Below are positions 46,275-64,000 of a DNA stretch of 64,000 bases, piece by piece. Position 1 is the first letter of the stretch; each line of letters opens with the position of its first letter. The notes beneath the pieces were generated by a model. It ran no database searches and had not been told where the DNA came from. It saw only the letters and a program-made list of their open reading frames with translations. Made by a program: the position numbers and the translations under genes. The DNA comes from Antennarius striatus (lineage: Eukaryota; Chordata; Actinopteri; Lophiiformes; Antennariidae): NCBI RefSeq assembly GCF_040054535.1, contig NC_090796.1, forward strand, positions 9,484,501-9,548,500, read 5' to 3'.

Positions 46275-47532
46275 GTAAGACCTTATAAATCATTCAGCAT
46301 GCTTAAGTAGCCGAATGCGTCTCTGTTTACAGGAAAAGGGTTAGTTGGTATAATTAACTACCTAATTTGCAGCTCATGGAGACGTTGACATTGGCGTGTG
46401 AGCTTGTTTTTGGCCTGCGACCTGAATACCTAGCTCCTTGTCGTTACTCTCTATTGTTGTATATATGTCACGTATTTATTTGGTGAGCAAGAGCAAAGGT
46501 AGCCTAATTGACCAGCCAAGTGCAAAAGCTATTCAGTCTGCTCTGCAGAGATGCAGGCTGTGGAGGATGCTGATGCGCCTTTGAAGAGGATCGTTTCTCA
46601 CCAGCCAAGGACAAGATGTATTTTGTATCCTTAAATATGTCCAGTTTTCTTCAAGCTCTAAAATTGCTTGTGGGTTAAAGAGATAATCCTGAGTCAATTC
46701 ATATAATTGTAGCATGTGCTTCATCCTCCTGAGTGTCTCTCTGAGGATGACAGATTAGCTTTTTTTAAAAAAATACATTGAAAGCTTCCTGTAAAGCTGC
46801 CTGTGAGATCTGAAGAACTTCTGATTTCCAAAGGGAACCACATGCTTTCTCTCTGAAAGAAACATTTCATCCGACACAAGATCTATTCAAGGCTCTTGAA
46901 TTACTGAAGCCCCAGACCGTAAATTACTGAACACAATATGGATTACGTGCCCCCACTGCTTCAACTCCTTGCTAAATCTGAATATCCCATCATTTACCCT
47001 GTGTCAAGCTGTTAAGTTGATGGTCAATGCATCACAAATGAACTGTCTGTTTGAACTTCTGCATTCAATATGTTCTATTAGGGAAAGGTTGAGTCGCAGC
47101 ATCTTTCTCTTTGTGAAATGGGATACAGTGCAAAACAAATGTGGAACCAGTGTGACGATATACTTTATTCTGTATACTTTCTGTTTGTATAACATCTTTT
47201 ACATTTCTGTTCTCTTGAAAATTTATGTTGTTTAAAAAGGCCAGCACTGTGTAAAACAATCTGGTATATTTAATAAGATCAACATCCTGAACTCATATAG
47301 GAATTTTAATGAAAAAGTGAGTCACCAAAAACTAATTTGAATGAATGGGAGCGATGCCAGCATCATAAAGATGGTATTGATGTTTCCTAGTATACTGTGT
47401 CCTACCAGATATGTATCCAATATCTCAAAGTATATTGTTGCATATTGCATGACCCCATAGGGTATAATATTAGACGGATCAAATCAATGCTTAAATATGT
47501 GGAAATTCTTAATCTGAATTTCCATATCTTTA

Positions 47533-47880
47533 GCCATCCACCCATCCATCTTCTTGAAGGTGAGACGGTCGTAATCGATAATCGTTATCATCTCATCTTG
47601 AACCACTTATTGGCTTTGCCAGTCATAGGGTCTTCTGCAGGCTATTGGTATCTTTGGTACAGGCGAGAGGCAGGGTACGGACGCTTTGCCAGTGCCTCAC
47701 AGAACCACAAATAGACAGACAACCACTCACGCACATACACTCACATCTGCAGACAATTTGGAGTGGATATTTTTGGAGGTGGGAGGAAGACAGGGGAACC
47801 CAGGAGAACATACAAACCTCACACAGAGAGAAATCAAACCCAGAACCATCTTCTGTAAGGCAACGCTCTGTCTCACTCAT
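47533..47880 (+). mobile_element. Dispersed fish repeat, long copy
   Basis: Contains the recognisable succession CCATCCATCTTC, TCATAGGGTCTTCTGCAGGC, AGACAGACAACCACTCACGC, GGAACCCAGGAGAACATAC and AAATCAAACCCAGAACCATC. This matches a very common teleost interspersed repeat of uncertain class. It lies in taok2 intron 1. Confidence 0.6.
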
Positions 47881-48754
47881 TTAGCCGTTTATTGCTGAAT
47901 TATTTTCTTTTGTGAATGCCACTCCTTTTCCCATCAATCTGGCCCAAAAACTGATTATTTTTTTCAGACTGTTATCAAATTCTGGTTACAGGTTCTTTTT
48001 ACTTAAACAAATGTTTTAACTGTGGTCTCATTATTCCTGTAAAGTCATAAATTGGCTAAACTTGTTGGCCTTTTTCTTCTATCTCCTGAATTTGGCGTGC
48101 ATTTGACTTCAGCCCTTCAGTGATATTTTGGCCATCAAATTAGACCAATAAACTGGATGGGCTGCTTCTGTAAAATGACAGAAAAGCTAAAATCTATCAG
48201 CAAGATTGTTGGTTTGAAATCTATCTTTTTCAGCTGATGTGTCACCTGTTTTATAAAATTACAAAATGACAGTACGGGCCACAGAAATCCATCTGGCCAT
48301 ATTCACTGTACTGTACTGTATGCTGTACAGGGTTTGCCTCATGAACATGATCTTAACTTCGAATGCTATGGTTCTGTTGGACTGCACAAGTAATTGGTTT
48401 GGCATCAGTATTGCAATGTAAGCATGTGCAAAGCAGTATAAGAGCTCAGCAAACTAGATATTTTACTGCTTGATAGAAATTTAGAAGAAACAATCTGTGT
48501 AGCGAATATTGGAGAGAGATGATCAATGCACCAAGTTAGCCTGATTATATTTTGTTCTCTAGTTTGACACATGCCTGTTCAATTATGCAGATGGTAAAGG
48601 ACCAGTGAATTCATGTTATTCTCATTGACGGGAACATATATGTTATTTATACAAACACAGCCCTAACTCTTTGTGTATGATTGTGAAACTATATTTACCA
48701 GTAGCTGGATGCAAATGCTGGCCAAAGTATTGCAGGAAATATTCAGAGAAGTTC

Positions 48755-48860
48755 ATTCATTCATTCATTTTCTCAAACCGCTTGATCCGCTTGCGCGGGT
48801 CACGGGGGGCTGGAGCCTATCCCAGCGTGTCTTCGGGCGTGAGGCGGGAGAAACTCCAGA
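48755..48860 (+). mobile_element. Dispersed fish repeat, short fragment
   Basis: TTCATTCATTCATTTTCTCA then CCGCTTGATCCGCTTG and GGGGGCTGGAGCCTATCCCA are the start of the same general repeat type as the copy at 47533. The body is missing. Confidence 0.55.
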
Positions 48861-49241
48861 TTTGTTTAATGAACAATCTTTCACTATGATCCAACCCCCA
48901 AAAGCTCATTAATACAGTAACTGTTTTCAACAGAGAAGAAATTGTAGACGTTGAAGATGTTCACAGTTTTGGTTATTGTTTATTTATTTATAAATACACA
49001 AGTGCTGAATGCTATTGAGTGACACGGGGATTTACTGTAATTGAAATATACTTTGACATTGTGCTAAATCAGTGATAACCAGAAAAAGACTATATATCTG
49101 CAAAGCACTGGAAAAACTGTCATGTGAACTACATAAATATTAACAGAACTGAATAATACACAGTGCACAAAAGACATGTGATGCCCATATTTCTGATTGG
49201 GCTCGTGTGTCCAACACAAACTTGGCAATCCCCTGAAATGA

Positions 49242-63816
<14,575 letters not shown>

Positions 63817-64000
63817 AAGGCAGGAGGACGAGAGTCGACAGGGTAGCGTGAGGAGCAGGAGCGATTTAGGAAGGTAGCTATCACAGGCTGTACCTCAGGT
63901 CTCTCATTTTGCCCCCTTGCCTTGTGTTCTTTTTTGGAGTGATCTCTCAGAGTATCTTAAATGCGGAGGATGCAGGGATATCACCCTTCCTTCTCAATGC
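63817..64000 (+). other. taok2: Start of the taok2 beta 3' untranslated region
   Basis: Sequence after the TAA at 63814-63816. No poly(A) signal is seen before the window ends, so the 3' end of the gene lies outside. Confidence 0.7.

Noticed and set aside
46969-47235. 88-codon ORF in taok2 intron 1
   Set aside because: AT-rich, no splice context, no recognisable domain, and overlapped by ORFs on the other strand.
48301-48345. ACTGTACTGTACTGTATGC short tandem
   Set aside because: Only about four imperfect GTACT units; not a meaningful array.

Overview
The window is ordinary nuclear DNA of a ray-finned, most likely percomorph, fish. Genes are split into many short exons with GT-AG introns. 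Introns and spacers carry CA/TG and tetranucleotide microsatellites, tRNA-derived SINEs with the 'CCTTGAGCAAGG' type body, and small non-autonomous DNA transposons. Every recognisable protein is a vertebrate orthologue. I see no prokaryotic operon, CRISPR array, rRNA, true tRNA gene or virus-derived element.

Layout. (1) 387-5866 (+): a 1316-residue acidic protein whose two ends resemble apolipoprotein B receptor (apobr). (2) 7710-12481 (+): an unrecognised Ser/Thr-rich protein of about 918 residues with a short C-terminal coiled coil, behind a promoter with two CCAAT boxes and a TTTGAA element as in G2/M genes. (3) 14890-22207 (+): eif3c, 22 coding exons. (4) 23230-27153 (-): prodh2, hydroxyproline dehydrogenase, tail to tail with eif3c. 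(5) 29281-33250 (-): tbx6. (6) 35551-38094 (-): nif3l1. (7) 41399-43504 (-): a CaBP5-type EF-hand protein. (8) 45.7-64 kb (+): taok2, with both alternative C-terminal ends encoded: a long membrane-spanning alpha exon ending at 57344, and a spliced beta tail ending at 63816.

Apobr, eif3c, tbx6 and taok2 all have human orthologues on 16p11.2, so the window looks like a rearranged piece of that synteny block, with prodh2, nif3l1 and cabp5 brought in. The genes are not one pathway: translation initiation (eif3c), mitochondrial hydroxyproline catabolism (prodh2), somite patterning (tbx6), calcium signalling (cabp5) and MAP3K/cytoskeletal signalling (taok2).

The most unusual observations are two in-frame tandem exon duplications with near-identical copies (gene 2 and the eif3c C-terminus), retention of the TAOK2 alpha/beta terminal-exon choice, a 16-bp palindrome made of T-box-like half sites just upstream of tbx6, a GC-AG intron in prodh2, and a mariner-like MITE ending 24 bp before a taok2 kinase exon. 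I did not find an unambiguous new biological system. All exon models come from reading splice sites and reading-frame phase by eye; no alignment or transcript data were available.
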